64,000 nucleotides of DNA. Origin: JACVCJ01 sp052437175. Its GTDB lineage: Bacteria > Bacteroidota > Bacteroidia > CAIKAF01. The translations under genes were made by a program, and so were the position numbers. This document shows positions 22,937 through 31,791 of this stretch, in pieces (the stretch's first letter is position 1; each line of letters opens with the position of its first letter). The notes under the pieces were generated by a model. That model had not been told where the DNA came from. It ran no database searches and saw only the letters and a program-made list of their open reading frames with translations. The stretch covers positions 186,001 to 250,000 of the forward strand of contig JBQVOK010000005.1 of the NCBI GenBank assembly GCA_052437175.1, read 5' to 3'.

Positions 22937-25171
22937 ATGGAACAAACTTTGATTTACGTACTTCCCGGATTTGGTGTGCTTGCACTGTTATACACCATTA
23001 TTAAGTTCGGCTGGGTGAGTAAGCAAAATGCGGGTAATGAGAAAATGCAGCAGATCGCCGGCGCTATTGCCGACGGTGCCATGGCATTCCTCAAGGCCGA
23101 ATACCGCGTACTCGCTATTTTCGTTGTAGCCGCAGGTATATTATTGGGTATAATATCAACCGTGCCTTCCATAAAAGCGGAACACAGTCACTGGTTCATC
23201 GTGGTGGCTTTTGTGATCGGTGCCGTTTTCAGCGCACTGGCCGGTTTTATCGGGATGCGCGTAGCTACCAAAGCGAACGTACGTACGGCTGAAGCTGCCC
23301 GTACCTCACTGAGCAAAGCCCTCAAAGTATCCTTTACCGGAGGTTCGGTAATGGGTATGGGTGTTGCCGGTCTGGCGGTACTGGGTCTCAGTATGCTGTT
23401 TGTTCTTTTATATACCTGGTTCATGGGCGGTACCTACACGGGTCCCGAAGACATGACCAAAGTACTGGAAGCCCTGGCCGGTTTCTCCCTGGGTGCAGAA
23501 TCTATCGCCCTGTTCGCACGCGTAGGCGGGGGTATCTATACCAAAGCGGCCGACGTAGGTGCTGACCTCGTAGGTAAAGTAGAAGCGGGCATCCCCGAGG
23601 ACGATCCGCGTAACCCTGCCACCATCGCCGATAACGTGGGCGATAACGTAGGAGACGTGGCCGGTATGGGCGCCGACCTGTTCGGGTCTTACGTGGCCAC
23701 CGTACTGGCGGCCATGGTACTCGGTAACTATGTTATTAAAGATTCAGGCGGTATCCAGGACGCTTTCGGAGGTATCGGTCCCATCCTGCTTCCTATCCTG
23801 ATCGCCGGTCTGGGTATCGTATTCTCCCTCATCGGGTTCTTCTTTGTGAATGTAAAAGACGAAGGTGCCAACGAATCCAAGGTACAGGGCGCCCTCAACA
23901 TGGGTAACTGGTCTTCCATCATCCTTACCCTCATTGCATCTTTCTTCGTTATTAAATGGATGCTTCCCGAAACCATGACCATGAACTTCTTCGGCGAAGG
24001 TCCCAAGGAAATATCCTCCATGCGTGTATTCTACTCCGTGATCGTAGGTCTGTTCGTGGGCGGTCTGATCTCTTTCATTACCGAATACTATACCGGTATG
24101 GGTAAAAAACCGGTGAACGGTGTTATCGAGAAATCGGGTACCGGTGCGGCTACCAATATCATCGCCGGTCTGTCTCTGGGTATGATGAGTACCTTTATGC
24201 CGATCCTGCTGTTCGCAGGCGCTATCTGGGGTTCATACACCCTGGCCGGTTTCTACGGCGTATCGATCGCCGCCGCCGCCATGATGGCCACTACAGCCAT
24301 GCAGCTGGCCATCGACGCATTCGGTCCCATTGCCGACAACGCCGGTGGGGTGGCCGAAATGAGCGAACTGCCCAAAGAAGTACGTGTAAAAACGGACATC
24401 CTCGACTCGGTAGGTAATACTACAGCAGCCATCGGTAAGGGTTTTGCCATCGCTTCTGCAGCGCTGACGGCCCTGGCCCTCTTTGCCGCCTATGTAACAT
24501 TTACCGGCATCAACGGTATCAATATCTTCAAAGCCGACGTACTCGCCGCCTTATTTATCGGGGGTATGGTACCGGTGGTATTCTCGGCCCTGGCCATGAG
24601 TTCGGTGGGTAAAGCCGCTATGGACATGGTGAACGAGGTTCGCCGCCAGTTCCGCGAGATCCCGGGTATCATGGAAGGTACCGGCAAACCGGAGTACGGC
24701 AAATGCGTGGAAATTTCCACACGTGCCGCCATCCGTGAAATGATGCTGCCGGGTGCCATTACCATTATTTCTCCGATCATTATCGGTTTTGTAATGGGGC
24801 CTGAAGCCCTGGGTGCCTATATGGCCGGTGTGTGCGTAAGCGGTGTGCTCTGGGCCCTGTTCCAGAACAATGCGGGCGGTGCATGGGATAATGCCAAAAA
24901 ATCGTTCGAAAAAGGCGTGGAGATCGAAGGCAAGAAATTCTTCAAAGGTTCCGATCCGCACAAAGCGGCCGTTACCGGTGACACGGTGGGCGACCCGTTC
25001 AAGGATACTTCCGGACCGAGCATGAACATCCTCATTAAACTTACCTGCCTGGTAGGTCTGGTGATCGCTCCGATCCTGGGTAAAGTGAACGGCAGAACGC
25101 ATGCGGACAAAGTTCCGGCGGCCGTGGAATGGAGTGTGAACGCAGCACAGGGCCAGGTTCAACAGCATTAA
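22937..25171 (+). CDS. hppA: membrane-bound ion-pumping pyrophosphatase
   Basis: HppA couples pyrophosphate hydrolysis to export of Na+ or H+ across the inner membrane. The 744 residues give about 16 membrane helices. The catalytic loop DVGADLVGKVEAGIPEDDP is followed by NPATIADNVGDNVGD, and the second acidic loop is DTVGDPFKDTSGPS. GNTTAAIGKG carries Ala where K+-independent enzymes have Lys, so it should need K+. Which ion it pumps cannot be settled by eye; many Bacteroidota enzymes of this class move Na+. It sits directly in front of the ribosomal superoperon but has its own promoter. Confidence 0.95.
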   Translation: MEQTLIYVLPGFGVLALLYTIIKFGWVSKQNAGNEKMQQIAGAIADGAMAFLKAEYRVLAIFVVAAGILLGIISTVPSIKAEHSHWFIVVAFVIGAVFSALAGFIGMRVATKANVRTAEAARTSLSKALKVSFTGGSVMGMGVAGLAVLGLSMLFVLLYTWFMGGTYTGPEDMTKVLEALAGFSLGAESIALFARVGGGIYTKAADVGADLVGKVEAGIPEDDPRNPATIADNVGDNVGDVAGMGADLFGSYVATVLAAMVLGNYVIKDSGGIQDAFGGIGPILLPILIAGLGIVFSLIGFFFVNVKDEGANESKVQGALNMGNWSSIILTLIASFFVIKWMLPETMTMNFFGEGPKEISSMRVFYSVIVGLFVGGLISFITEYYTGMGKKPVNGVIEKSGTGAATNIIAGLSLGMMSTFMPILLFAGAIWGSYTLAGFYGVSIAAAAMMATTAMQLAIDAFGPIADNAGGVAEMSELPKEVRVKTDILDSVGNTTAAIGKGFAIASAALTALALFAAYVTFTGINGINIFKADVLAALFIGGMVPVVFSALAMSSVGKAAMDMVNEVRRQFREIPGIMEGTGKPEYGKCVEISTRAAIREMMLPGAITIISPIIIGFVMGPEALGAYMAGVCVSGVLWALFQNNAGGAWDNAKKSFEKGVEIEGKKFFKGSDPHKAAVTGDTVGDPFKDTSGPSMNILIKLTCLVGLVIAPILGKVNGRTHADKVPAAVEWSVNAAQGQVQQH

Positions 25172-25188
25172 TAAGATAGAAAATACAG

Positions 25189-25276
25189 GGGTTTGCAAAG
25201 GCCTGATTTAGAAAAAGATTATTTTTTAACAATAAGGTTTGGATAATTAAAAAAAAAACCACACCTTTGCAAGCCC
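25189..25276. repeat. inverted repeat flanking the S10 promoter
   Basis: GGGTTTGCAAAGG (25189-25201) is the inverted copy of CCTTTGCAAGCCC (25264-25276), 12 of 13 positions plus one wobble. The right arm covers the end of the -7 box and the likely transcription start. The core TTTGCAAA of the left arm is itself a palindrome. Confidence 0.5.
25238..25269 (+). promoter_or_regulatory. promoter of the S10-spc ribosomal operon
   Basis: TTTG (25238-25241), a 20-bp spacer rich in A, and CACCTTTG (25262-25269) match the consensus with one change (CA for TA). The rpsJ ATG is 45 bp downstream. Confidence 0.7.
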
Positions 25277-25314
25277 AAAAATAAGGGGTTAACAATAAAA
25301 GTTCTTATACAGAA

Positions 25315-25620
25315 ATGAGTCAGAAGATACGTATCAAACTGAAGTCTTACGATCATAACTTGGTAGATAAATCTGCTGAGAAGATCGTGAAGACCGTGAA
25401 GTCGACAGGTGCAGTGGTTAACGGTCCTATTCCGCTTCCTTCTCACAAAAGAATCTTCACAGTGTTACGTTCGCCACACGTAAATAAAAAGGCGCGTGAA
25501 CAGTTCCAGTTAGCCTCTCACAAGAGACTGCTGGATATTTACAGCTCTTCAGCAAAAACAATCGACGCTCTGATGAAACTGGAGTTGCCGAGCGGTGTTG
25601 AAGTTGAGATCAAAGTGTGA
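25315..25620 (+). CDS. rpsJ: 30S ribosomal protein S10
   Basis: S10 sits in the 30S head and also works with NusB in transcription antitermination. The 101 residues are full length, starting MSQKIRIKLKSYDHNLVDKS with the typical GPIPLPSHKRIFTVLRSPHV core. It is the first gene of the superoperon. The str genes (rpsL, rpsG, fusA), which commonly precede it in Bacteroidota, are absent; hppA lies upstream instead. Confidence 0.98.
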   Translation: MSQKIRIKLKSYDHNLVDKSAEKIVKTVKSTGAVVNGPIPLPSHKRIFTVLRSPHVNKKAREQFQLASHKRLLDIYSSSAKTIDALMKLELPSGVEVEIKV

Positions 25621-25709
25621 CGGATATAAAAGTTTGGTCATTAATATAGTATAAACTGCAAGAAGGGTTGGCCCGAACGGGCACCGTTCCGCTGCAAAAA
25701 AATAGAAAT

Positions 25710-26327
25710 ATGTCAGGAATTATTGGAAAAAAGGTCGGTATGACCAGCATTTTTTCTGAAGAAGGTAAAAACATCGCCTGTACAGTAGTTGAAGCCGGTC
25801 CGAATGTCGTGACGCAGGTAAAGACTATTGAGAATGAAGGTTATGAGTCCATTCAGTTGGCCTTCGGAGAAAAAAAAGAGAAAAACACCAGCAAAGCGCT
25901 GAAAGGACACTTTCAAAAGGCAGGTACTACGCCGAAAGCGAAAGTTGTTGAGTTTAAAGAATTTTCTGAGGCGAAAGCCCTTGGTGATACAATCACTGTA
26001 GATTTATTTCAGGTTGGCGATTTCGTTGACGTGGTAGGCACCTCGAAAGGTAAAGGTTTCCAGGGTGTTGTTAAACGTCACGGCTTCGGTGGGGTAGGTA
26101 TGCAAACCCACGGTCAGCACAACCGTCTGCGTGCTCCGGGTTCTCTGGGTGCGTCATCATTCCCGTCTCGTGTATTCAAAGGTATGCGTATGGCCGGCCG
26201 TACAGGCGGTGAACGCGTTAAGACCCAGAACCTCGAGGTGGTAGCGGTGTTTCCGGAAAAAAATATTATTGTGCTTAAAGGTGCCATACCGGGACCTAAA
26301 GGCGGTTTTGTAATCATTGAGAAGTAA
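25710..26327 (+). CDS. rplC: 50S ribosomal protein L3
   Basis: A 205-residue L3. MSGIIGKKVGMTSIFSEEGK is the classic start, so the ATG at 25710 is used rather than the in-frame TTG at 25668. The loop reaching the peptidyl-transferase centre, GFGGVGMQTHGQHNRLRAPG, is intact, with the Gln of the THGQ block that is often N5-methylated in L3. The 89-bp gap from rpsJ is the longest between early genes of the operon. Confidence 0.98.
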   Translation: MSGIIGKKVGMTSIFSEEGKNIACTVVEAGPNVVTQVKTIENEGYESIQLAFGEKKEKNTSKALKGHFQKAGTTPKAKVVEFKEFSEAKALGDTITVDLFQVGDFVDVVGTSKGKGFQGVVKRHGFGGVGMQTHGQHNRLRAPGSLGASSFPSRVFKGMRMAGRTGGERVKTQNLEVVAVFPEKNIIVLKGAIPGPKGGFVIIEK

Positions 26328-26329
26328 TC

Positions 26330-26962
26330 ATGGAACTGGCTATATATAACATACAGGGAAAAGAGACCGGCAAGAAGGTTACCCTCAGCAAAGAGGTATT
26401 CGGTATCGAGCCGAATGATCACGCCGTGTATCTGGATGTGAAACAATACCTGGCCAATCAGCGTCAGGGTACCCACAAAGCAAAAGAAAGAGCGGAGATC
26501 GCACGTACCACTAAAAAGGCCTTTCGTCAGAAAGGTACAGGCGGTGCCCGTCGCGGTTCTTATAAATCTCCTATCGTTCGTGGTGGTGGTCGTGTATTCG
26601 GTCCCCGTCCCCGTAACTACAGTTTTAAACTGAACCGTAAACTGAAACAGCTGGCCCGTCGCTCTGCACTGAGCACGAAAGCTGCCGGTGGTTTCATCAC
26701 GGTTATCGATAACGTGAACTTCGATGCACCGAAAGCGAAAGCTTTCCGCGAAGTACTGAAAAACTTCGGTTTCGCAGATACCAAAACACTTTGGATCCTG
26801 CCTGAGAACAACCAGAACGTAGTACTTTCCGCCCGCAACTTTAAAGGAGCGAACGTTATTACTGCTTCGGACCTGAACACGTACGCCGTGATGAATGCAC
26901 AGCGTGTGGTACTGGCTGAGGGATCTCTTTCTAAAATTGAAGAATTATTAATTGCGAAATAA
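26330..26962 (+). CDS. rplD: 50S ribosomal protein L4
   Basis: A 210-residue L4. The exit-tunnel extension is visible as RQKGTGGARRGSYKSPIVRGGG. In E. coli, L4 also represses the S10 operon; no matching leader was found here. The stop shares one base with the L23 start (TAATG), giving coupled translation. Confidence 0.98.
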   Translation: MELAIYNIQGKETGKKVTLSKEVFGIEPNDHAVYLDVKQYLANQRQGTHKAKERAEIARTTKKAFRQKGTGGARRGSYKSPIVRGGGRVFGPRPRNYSFKLNRKLKQLARRSALSTKAAGGFITVIDNVNFDAPKAKAFREVLKNFGFADTKTLWILPENNQNVVLSARNFKGANVITASDLNTYAVMNAQRVVLAEGSLSKIEELLIAK

Positions 26963-27258
26963 TGGCAAATAATACGATTTTAAAACCTTTGGTTACCGAG
27001 AAACTGACCATTCTGGGCGAGAAACTGAATCGCTACGGTTTCCTGGTAGATCTGCGCTCGAATAAAGTGGAGATCAAGAAGGCAATTGAGCAGATGTACG
27101 GAGTTACCGTAGTTTCCGTGAACACGATGAACTACATGGGTAAATCCAAAGTAAGATATACAAAAACAGGATTCTCTTCCGGACGTACGAACCACTTCAA
27201 AAAAGCGGTGATTACGGTAAAAGACGGAGATACTATTGACTTCTTCAATAATATTTAA
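26962..27258 (+). CDS. rplW: 50S ribosomal protein L23
   Basis: A 98-residue L23, which lies at the tunnel exit and docks trigger factor and SRP. ILKPLVTEKLTILGEKLNRY is the family start, and the VKTxN-like stretch is present as VSVNTMNYMGKSK. It overlaps rplD by one base. Confidence 0.97.
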   Translation: MANNTILKPLVTEKLTILGEKLNRYGFLVDLRSNKVEIKKAIEQMYGVTVVSVNTMNYMGKSKVRYTKTGFSSGRTNHFKKAVITVKDGDTIDFFNNI

Positions 27259-27263
27259 GAACT

Positions 27264-28088
27264 ATGGCAGTAAAGAAATTAAATCCGGTTTCTCCAGGTA
27301 CACGTCACGCGGTAGTGGCTGACCACAGCGGTTTGTCTGCCGTTCGTCCTGAGAAGAGCCTGACAGGAACTAAAACAAGATCCGGTGGTCGTAACAACAC
27401 CGGTAAAATGACCATGCGCTACATCGGCGGCGGTCACAAGAAACAATACCGTATCATCGACTTCAAACGTAACAAGTTCGAGGTTCCGGGTACTGTAAAA
27501 AGCATCGAATACGATCCGAACCGTACGGCGCACATTGCCCTGGTGGTATATGCCGATGGTGAGAAACGTTATATTATTGCTCCTTCCGGATTACAGGTTG
27601 GACAAAAGATCTCTGCCGGTCCGAATGCACCGATCGAGATCGGGAACACCTTACCGCTTTCTAAAATTCCGCTGGGTACCATTATCCACAACCTGGAACT
27701 GAAACCGGGTCACGGAGCTCAGATCGTACGCAGTGCCGGTGCTTATGCACAGCTGGCTGCGAAGGATGGTAAGTATGCCGTAATCAAAATGCCTTCAGGC
27801 GAAACCCGTATGATCCTTATCGAGTGTCTGGCTACCATTGGCTCGGTAAGTAATTCGGAGCACAACCTGCTGGTAAAAGGTAAAGCGGGTAAAAAACGCT
27901 GGGCCGGTCGTCGTCCGCGCACACGTGGTGTTGCTATGAACCCGGTAGATCACCCGATGGGTGGTGGTGAAGGTCGCTCTTCCGGCGGTCACCCACGCTC
28001 ACGCAACGGTATGCCGGCGAAAGGTTACAAAACCCGTAAACCTAAAAATCCGACTTCTAAACTTATTATCGAACGTCGTAAGAAGTAA
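27264..28088 (+). CDS. rplB: 50S ribosomal protein L2
   Basis: A 274-residue L2, needed for peptidyl-transferase activity and subunit joining. GRNNTGKMTMRYIGGGHKK is near the N-terminus. The catalytic-centre loop VDHPMGGGEGRSSGGHP with the conserved His is intact, and the basic tail TRKPKNPTSKLIIERRKK closes the protein. Confidence 0.98.
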   Translation: MAVKKLNPVSPGTRHAVVADHSGLSAVRPEKSLTGTKTRSGGRNNTGKMTMRYIGGGHKKQYRIIDFKRNKFEVPGTVKSIEYDPNRTAHIALVVYADGEKRYIIAPSGLQVGQKISAGPNAPIEIGNTLPLSKIPLGTIIHNLELKPGHGAQIVRSAGAYAQLAAKDGKYAVIKMPSGETRMILIECLATIGSVSNSEHNLLVKGKAGKKRWAGRRPRTRGVAMNPVDHPMGGGEGRSSGGHPRSRNGMPAKGYKTRKPKNPTSKLIIERRKK

Positions 28089-28095
28089 TTGAATT

Positions 28096-28365
28096 ATGGC
28101 AAGATCACTAAAAAAAGGTCCATTTGTACACTATAAACTGTACAAGCGTGTAACCGACATGAACGAGTCGAACAAAAGAACTGTGGTAAAAACATGGTCA
28201 CGTGCTTCGATGATCCTTCCCGATTTCGTAGGACATACGATCGCCGTTCACAACGGAAATAAATTTATCCCGGTATTCGTAACCGAGAATATGGTTGGTC
28301 ATAAATTGGGTGAGTTCGCTCCGACGCGTAACTGGAGAGGTCACTCAGGAAATAAGAAAAAATAA
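28096..28365 (+). CDS. rpsS: 30S ribosomal protein S19
   Basis: An 89-residue S19 of the 30S head. MARSLKKGPFVHYKLYKR and the C-terminal GHKLGEFAPTRNWRGHSG are classic. It follows rplB by 7 bp. Confidence 0.98.
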   Translation: MARSLKKGPFVHYKLYKRVTDMNESNKRTVVKTWSRASMILPDFVGHTIAVHNGNKFIPVFVTENMVGHKLGEFAPTRNWRGHSGNKKK

Positions 28366-28384
28366 TAAAGAGCTTTAATATACT

Positions 28385-28825
28385 ATGGGAGCTAGAAAAA
28401 AAATAGCAGCCGACAATCGTAAAGCAGCGAATAAGAGCAAATACTGGGCTATCCTGCGTAATACGCCTACTTCACCGCGCAAAATGCGCCTGGTAGCGGA
28501 TATCATCCGTGGCCTGGAAGTGAACAAAGCCCTGGATATTCTGGCGCATACCAATAAGGAAGCGGCTCCGCGTCTTTACAAATTATTAAAGAGCGCTATC
28601 GCCAACTTTGAAGCGAAATCGGGATTACGTGCTGACGAAAGCAGCCTGATCATTTCCGAGATCCGTGTTGACGGTGGTACCATGTTAAAGCGTATTCAGG
28701 CGGCTCCTCAGGGACGTGCACACCGTATCCGCAAAAGATCAAACCACGTAACACTGGCAGTGGATACAGTAAATCCTGAGATCAAAGAAAAATTAATTAA
28801 TCAAGCTAAAGAAGCTAACGCTTAA
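28385..28825 (+). CDS. rplV: 50S ribosomal protein L22
   Basis: A 146-residue L22 whose beta-hairpin lines the exit tunnel. NTPTSPRKMRLVADIIRG is the family start and RIQAAPQGRAHRIRKRSNHV the tunnel hairpin region. The N-terminus carries about 20 extra basic residues (MGARKKIAADNRKAANKSK) relative to E. coli. Confidence 0.97.
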   Translation: MGARKKIAADNRKAANKSKYWAILRNTPTSPRKMRLVADIIRGLEVNKALDILAHTNKEAAPRLYKLLKSAIANFEAKSGLRADESSLIISEIRVDGGTMLKRIQAAPQGRAHRIRKRSNHVTLAVDTVNPEIKEKLINQAKEANA

Positions 28826-28837
28826 TCATAGAATCGA

Positions 28838-29563
28838 ATGGGACAAAAGGCTAATCCAATAGGTAACAGATTAGGATATATCAAAGGTTGGGATTCAAAC
28901 TGGTATGGTGGTTCCAACTATGCGGATAAAATTGTGGAAGACTACAAGATCCGCAAATATATCAACGCCCGTCTGAACAAGGCAGGTGTATCCAAAGTGG
29001 TTATTGAGCGTACTTTGAAATTAATTACCGTAACGATTCACACATCCCGTCCGGGCATTATCATCGGAAAAGGTGGCCAGGAAGTGGACAAACTGCGTGA
29101 AGAGTTACGTAAGGTAACCGGAAAAGAGATCCAGATCAATATCTTCGAGATCAAACGTCCGGAAGTAGATGCCCGCCTGGTGGCTGATTCTATCGCCCGT
29201 CAGATCGAAGGCCGTGTTGCTTACCGCCGTGCGGTGAAAGCATCCCTTTCTTCTGCCATGCGTATGGGAGCCGAAGGTATCAAGATCAACATCGCAGGTC
29301 GTCTGGCCGGTGCAGAGATCGCCCGCAGCGAGATCTTCAAGGAAGGACGTACCCCGCTGCACACTTTCCGTGCTGACATTGACTATGCAGTTGCGGAAGC
29401 ACATACAACCTATGGTCGTATCGGGATCAAAGTCTGGATCTGCTTAGGCGAAGTTTACGGTAAACGTGATCTTTCTCCGAACGTAGGCAATCCGAAAGCC
29501 CGCAAACCTGCCGGTAATGCCGGTGCTCCGTCACACGCAGGCGGCCGTAGAAAGAAAAAATAA
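28838..29563 (+). CDS. rpsC: 30S ribosomal protein S3
   Basis: A 241-residue S3 at the mRNA entry site. It has GQKANPIGNRLGYIKGWDS at the N-terminus, a KH domain with the GxxG-like loop IIGKGGQEVDKL, and a C-terminal domain ending in a Gly/Ala/basic tail (PAGNAGAPSHAGGRRKKK). Confidence 0.98.
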   Translation: MGQKANPIGNRLGYIKGWDSNWYGGSNYADKIVEDYKIRKYINARLNKAGVSKVVIERTLKLITVTIHTSRPGIIIGKGGQEVDKLREELRKVTGKEIQINIFEIKRPEVDARLVADSIARQIEGRVAYRRAVKASLSSAMRMGAEGIKINIAGRLAGAEIARSEIFKEGRTPLHTFRADIDYAVAEAHTTYGRIGIKVWICLGEVYGKRDLSPNVGNPKARKPAGNAGAPSHAGGRRKKK

Positions 29564-29599
29564 TATTGGTATTAATTAACTGAAAAAAAGGCTTTTAAA

Positions 29600-30019
29600 A
29601 TGTTATCGCCTAAACGTGTAAAATACAGAAAGGTCCAGAAAGGCAGAATGAAAGGAAATGCTCAGCGTGGTACTGAGATCGCCTTCGGTTCCTTTGCTCT
29701 TAAGTCTTTAGATACGGCCTGGTTGAACAGCCGTCAAATCGAGGCTGCCCGTGTAGCGCTGAACCGTTACATGAAAAGGGAGGGTCAGGTATGGATCCGC
29801 ATCTTCCCGGACAAACCGATCACCCGCAAACCGCTCGAGGTACGTATGGGTAAAGGTAAAGGTGCTCCGGAGTTCTGGGCTGCCGTTGTGAAACCGGGAC
29901 GTATTATGTTCGAAGTAGAGGGCGTTCCATTAGAAACTGCTAAAGAAGCTTTGCGTTTGGCCGCACAGAAATTACCGGTGAAAACTAAGTTCTTGGTAAG
30001 AAGAGATTATGTAGCCTAA
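29600..30019 (+). CDS. rplP: 50S ribosomal protein L16
   Basis: A 139-residue L16 that helps place tRNA in the A and P sites. MLSPKRVKYRKVQKGRMKG and RIFPDKPITRKPLEVRMGKG are diagnostic. Confidence 0.98.
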   Translation: MLSPKRVKYRKVQKGRMKGNAQRGTEIAFGSFALKSLDTAWLNSRQIEAARVALNRYMKREGQVWIRIFPDKPITRKPLEVRMGKGKGAPEFWAAVVKPGRIMFEVEGVPLETAKEALRLAAQKLPVKTKFLVRRDYVA

Positions 30020-30037
30020 TAAATAAATTTGAAGAAA

Positions 30038-30235
30038 ATGAAACAGGCAGAATATAAAGAACTTTCCATTGCTGAGTTAACTGAGAAAGTAGCAGGATTG
30101 CGTACCGAACTGCAGAAATTGACCATGACACATTCCGTTTCTCCATTGGAAAACCCGATGCTGATCCGCAAAGTCCGTCGATCGATCGCAAGTATCCTGA
30201 CAGAATTAAACAGCCGTAAAAACACTGTTCAGTAA
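30038..30235 (+). CDS. rpmC: 50S ribosomal protein L29
   Basis: A 65-residue L29 forming a helical hairpin near the tunnel exit. The ATG at 30038 (MKQAEYKELSIAELTEKV) is preferred over the in-frame TTG at 30029, which would add only MKK. The end RKVRRSIASILTELNSRK is typical. Confidence 0.95.
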   Translation: MKQAEYKELSIAELTEKVAGLRTELQKLTMTHSVSPLENPMLIRKVRRSIASILTELNSRKNTVQ

Positions 30236-30256
30236 TAATCTTAAATAGATCCGGAG

Positions 30257-30523
30257 ATGTCAGAGTCCGTTCAAAGAAATATCAGAAAAGAAAAAATTGG
30301 AGTGGTAACCTCCAATAAAATGAATAAAACCATCGTGGTGAGCGTGGAGCGTAAGGTGAAACACCCGCTGTACGGCAAGTTCGTGAAAACGACCAAGAAA
30401 TTCTATGCCCACGATGAGAAAGCGGAATGCGGAATCGGTGATACCGTACGCATCATGGAAACTCGCCCCTTGAGCAAACTGAAAAATTGGCGATTGGTTG
30501 AAATAATTGAAAAGGCTAAGTAA
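30257..30523 (+). CDS. rpsQ: 30S ribosomal protein S17
   Basis: An 88-residue S17 with an OB fold. KIGVVTSNKMNKTIVVSVER and the C-terminal RIMETRPLSKLKNWRLVEI are diagnostic. It ends 2 bp before rplN. Confidence 0.98.
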   Translation: MSESVQRNIRKEKIGVVTSNKMNKTIVVSVERKVKHPLYGKFVKTTKKFYAHDEKAECGIGDTVRIMETRPLSKLKNWRLVEIIEKAK

Positions 30524-30525
30524 TC

Positions 30526-30894
30526 ATGATACAGTCAGAAAGCAGATGTACTGTGGCCGATAACAGCGGCGCTAAAGAAGTATTGATCATCCGTGTACTG
30601 GGTGGTACAGGCAAGCGCTATGGTCGCCTGGGTGATACGGTGGTAGTAACCGTAAAAGATGCTATCCCAAGTGGTAACGTGAAAAAAGGTCAGGTTACCA
30701 AAGCTGTAGTAGTTCGTACGAAAAAAGAAGTACGCCGTAACGACGGATCCTATATCCGTTTCGACGACAACGCGGTGGTACTCCTGAACAACCAGGGTGA
30801 AATGCGCGGAACGCGTATCTTCGGACCGGTTGCCCGTGAACTGCGTGAAAAGCAATATATGAAAATCGTTTCATTAGCACCCGAAGTGCTTTAA
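30526..30894 (+). CDS. rplN: 50S ribosomal protein L14
   Basis: A 122-residue L14 at the subunit interface. MIQSESRCTVADNSGAKEV and ARELREKQYMKIVSLAPEVL are textbook start and end blocks. Confidence 0.98.
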   Translation: MIQSESRCTVADNSGAKEVLIIRVLGGTGKRYGRLGDTVVVTVKDAIPSGNVKKGQVTKAVVVRTKKEVRRNDGSYIRFDDNAVVLLNNQGEMRGTRIFGPVARELREKQYMKIVSLAPEVL

Positions 30895-30908
30895 TCCATA
30901 TATACAAA

Positions 30909-31229
30909 ATGAAACTGCACGTAAAAAAAGGTGATAAAGTGATCGTAATCTCCGGCAACAACAAAGGCGCCACCGGTACGATCCAGAAAGTAAGCATAAA
31001 AAATGCTACTGCCATCGTTGAAGGTGTGAACCTGGTGAAACGCCATACCCGTCCGAGCGCTCAGAACCCGAACGGAGGCATTATCGAGAAAGAAGCCCCC
31101 CTTCACGTGAGCAAACTGATGCTGGTAGATCCGAAAACCGGTAAGGCTACACGCATCGGCAGAAAAATCGACGAGAAAACCGGAAAGACTGTTAGAATCG
31201 CTAAAAAATCAGGGGAGGTAATTAAGTAA
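30909..31229 (+). CDS. rplX: 50S ribosomal protein L24
   Basis: A 106-residue L24, an early 50S assembly protein. KGDKVIVISGNNKGATGTI is the KOW motif, and GGIIEKEAPLHVSKLMLVDP follows. The stop shares one base with the rplE start (TAATG). Confidence 0.98.
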   Translation: MKLHVKKGDKVIVISGNNKGATGTIQKVSIKNATAIVEGVNLVKRHTRPSAQNPNGGIIEKEAPLHVSKLMLVDPKTGKATRIGRKIDEKTGKTVRIAKKSGEVIK

Positions 31230-31786
31230 TGAGCACGCCCAGATTAAAAGAAAAATACACGAATGAAGTAGTGCCTGCCCTGAAAGAGCAGTTTGGCTAC
31301 AAAAACGTGATGCAGGTACCGAAACTGACCAAGATCGTTCTGAATCAGGGTATGGGTGCCGCCGTTGCCGACAAACGTCTGATCGACGCTGCGGTGAACG
31401 AAATGACCATGATCGCCGGCCAGAAAGCCGTTCCGACCAAGTCTAAAAAAGATATCTCGAACTTCAAACTGAGAAAAGGTGTTGCGATCGGCGCCCGTGT
31501 TACACTGCGCGGCGAACGTATGTACGAATTCCTGGACCGCCTGCTGGCCATCTCCCTGCCACGTATCCGTGACTTTAAAGGAGTGAACGCCAAAGGTTTC
31601 GACGGCCGCGGTAACTATACGTTCGGTGTTACCGAGCAGATCATCTACCCGGAGATCGATATCGATAAAGTGTCACGTATCAACGGTATGGACATTACCT
31701 TTGTTACTACGGCACAGAACGACAGCGAGGCCTACGCCCTGCTGAAAGAATTTGGAATGCCTTTTAACAACATAAAAAAGAGCTAA
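31229..31786 (+). CDS. rplE: 50S ribosomal protein L5
   Basis: A 185-residue L5, which binds 5S rRNA in the central protuberance. Diagnostic blocks are VPKLTKIVLNQGMGAA, RGERMYEFLDRLLAISLPRI and NYTFGVTEQIIYPEI. Confidence 0.98.
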   Translation: MSTPRLKEKYTNEVVPALKEQFGYKNVMQVPKLTKIVLNQGMGAAVADKRLIDAAVNEMTMIAGQKAVPTKSKKDISNFKLRKGVAIGARVTLRGERMYEFLDRLLAISLPRIRDFKGVNAKGFDGRGNYTFGVTEQIIYPEIDIDKVSRINGMDITFVTTAQNDSEAYALLKEFGMPFNNIKKS

Positions 31787-31791
31787 GAGTT

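Noticed and set aside
25668..25709. TTG-initiated N-terminal extension of L3 (also at S8, L18, L29, rdgB and lpxC/fabZ)
   Set aside because: The family starts coincide with internal ATG codons, and the extensions have no similarity to known ribosomal or enzyme N-termini.
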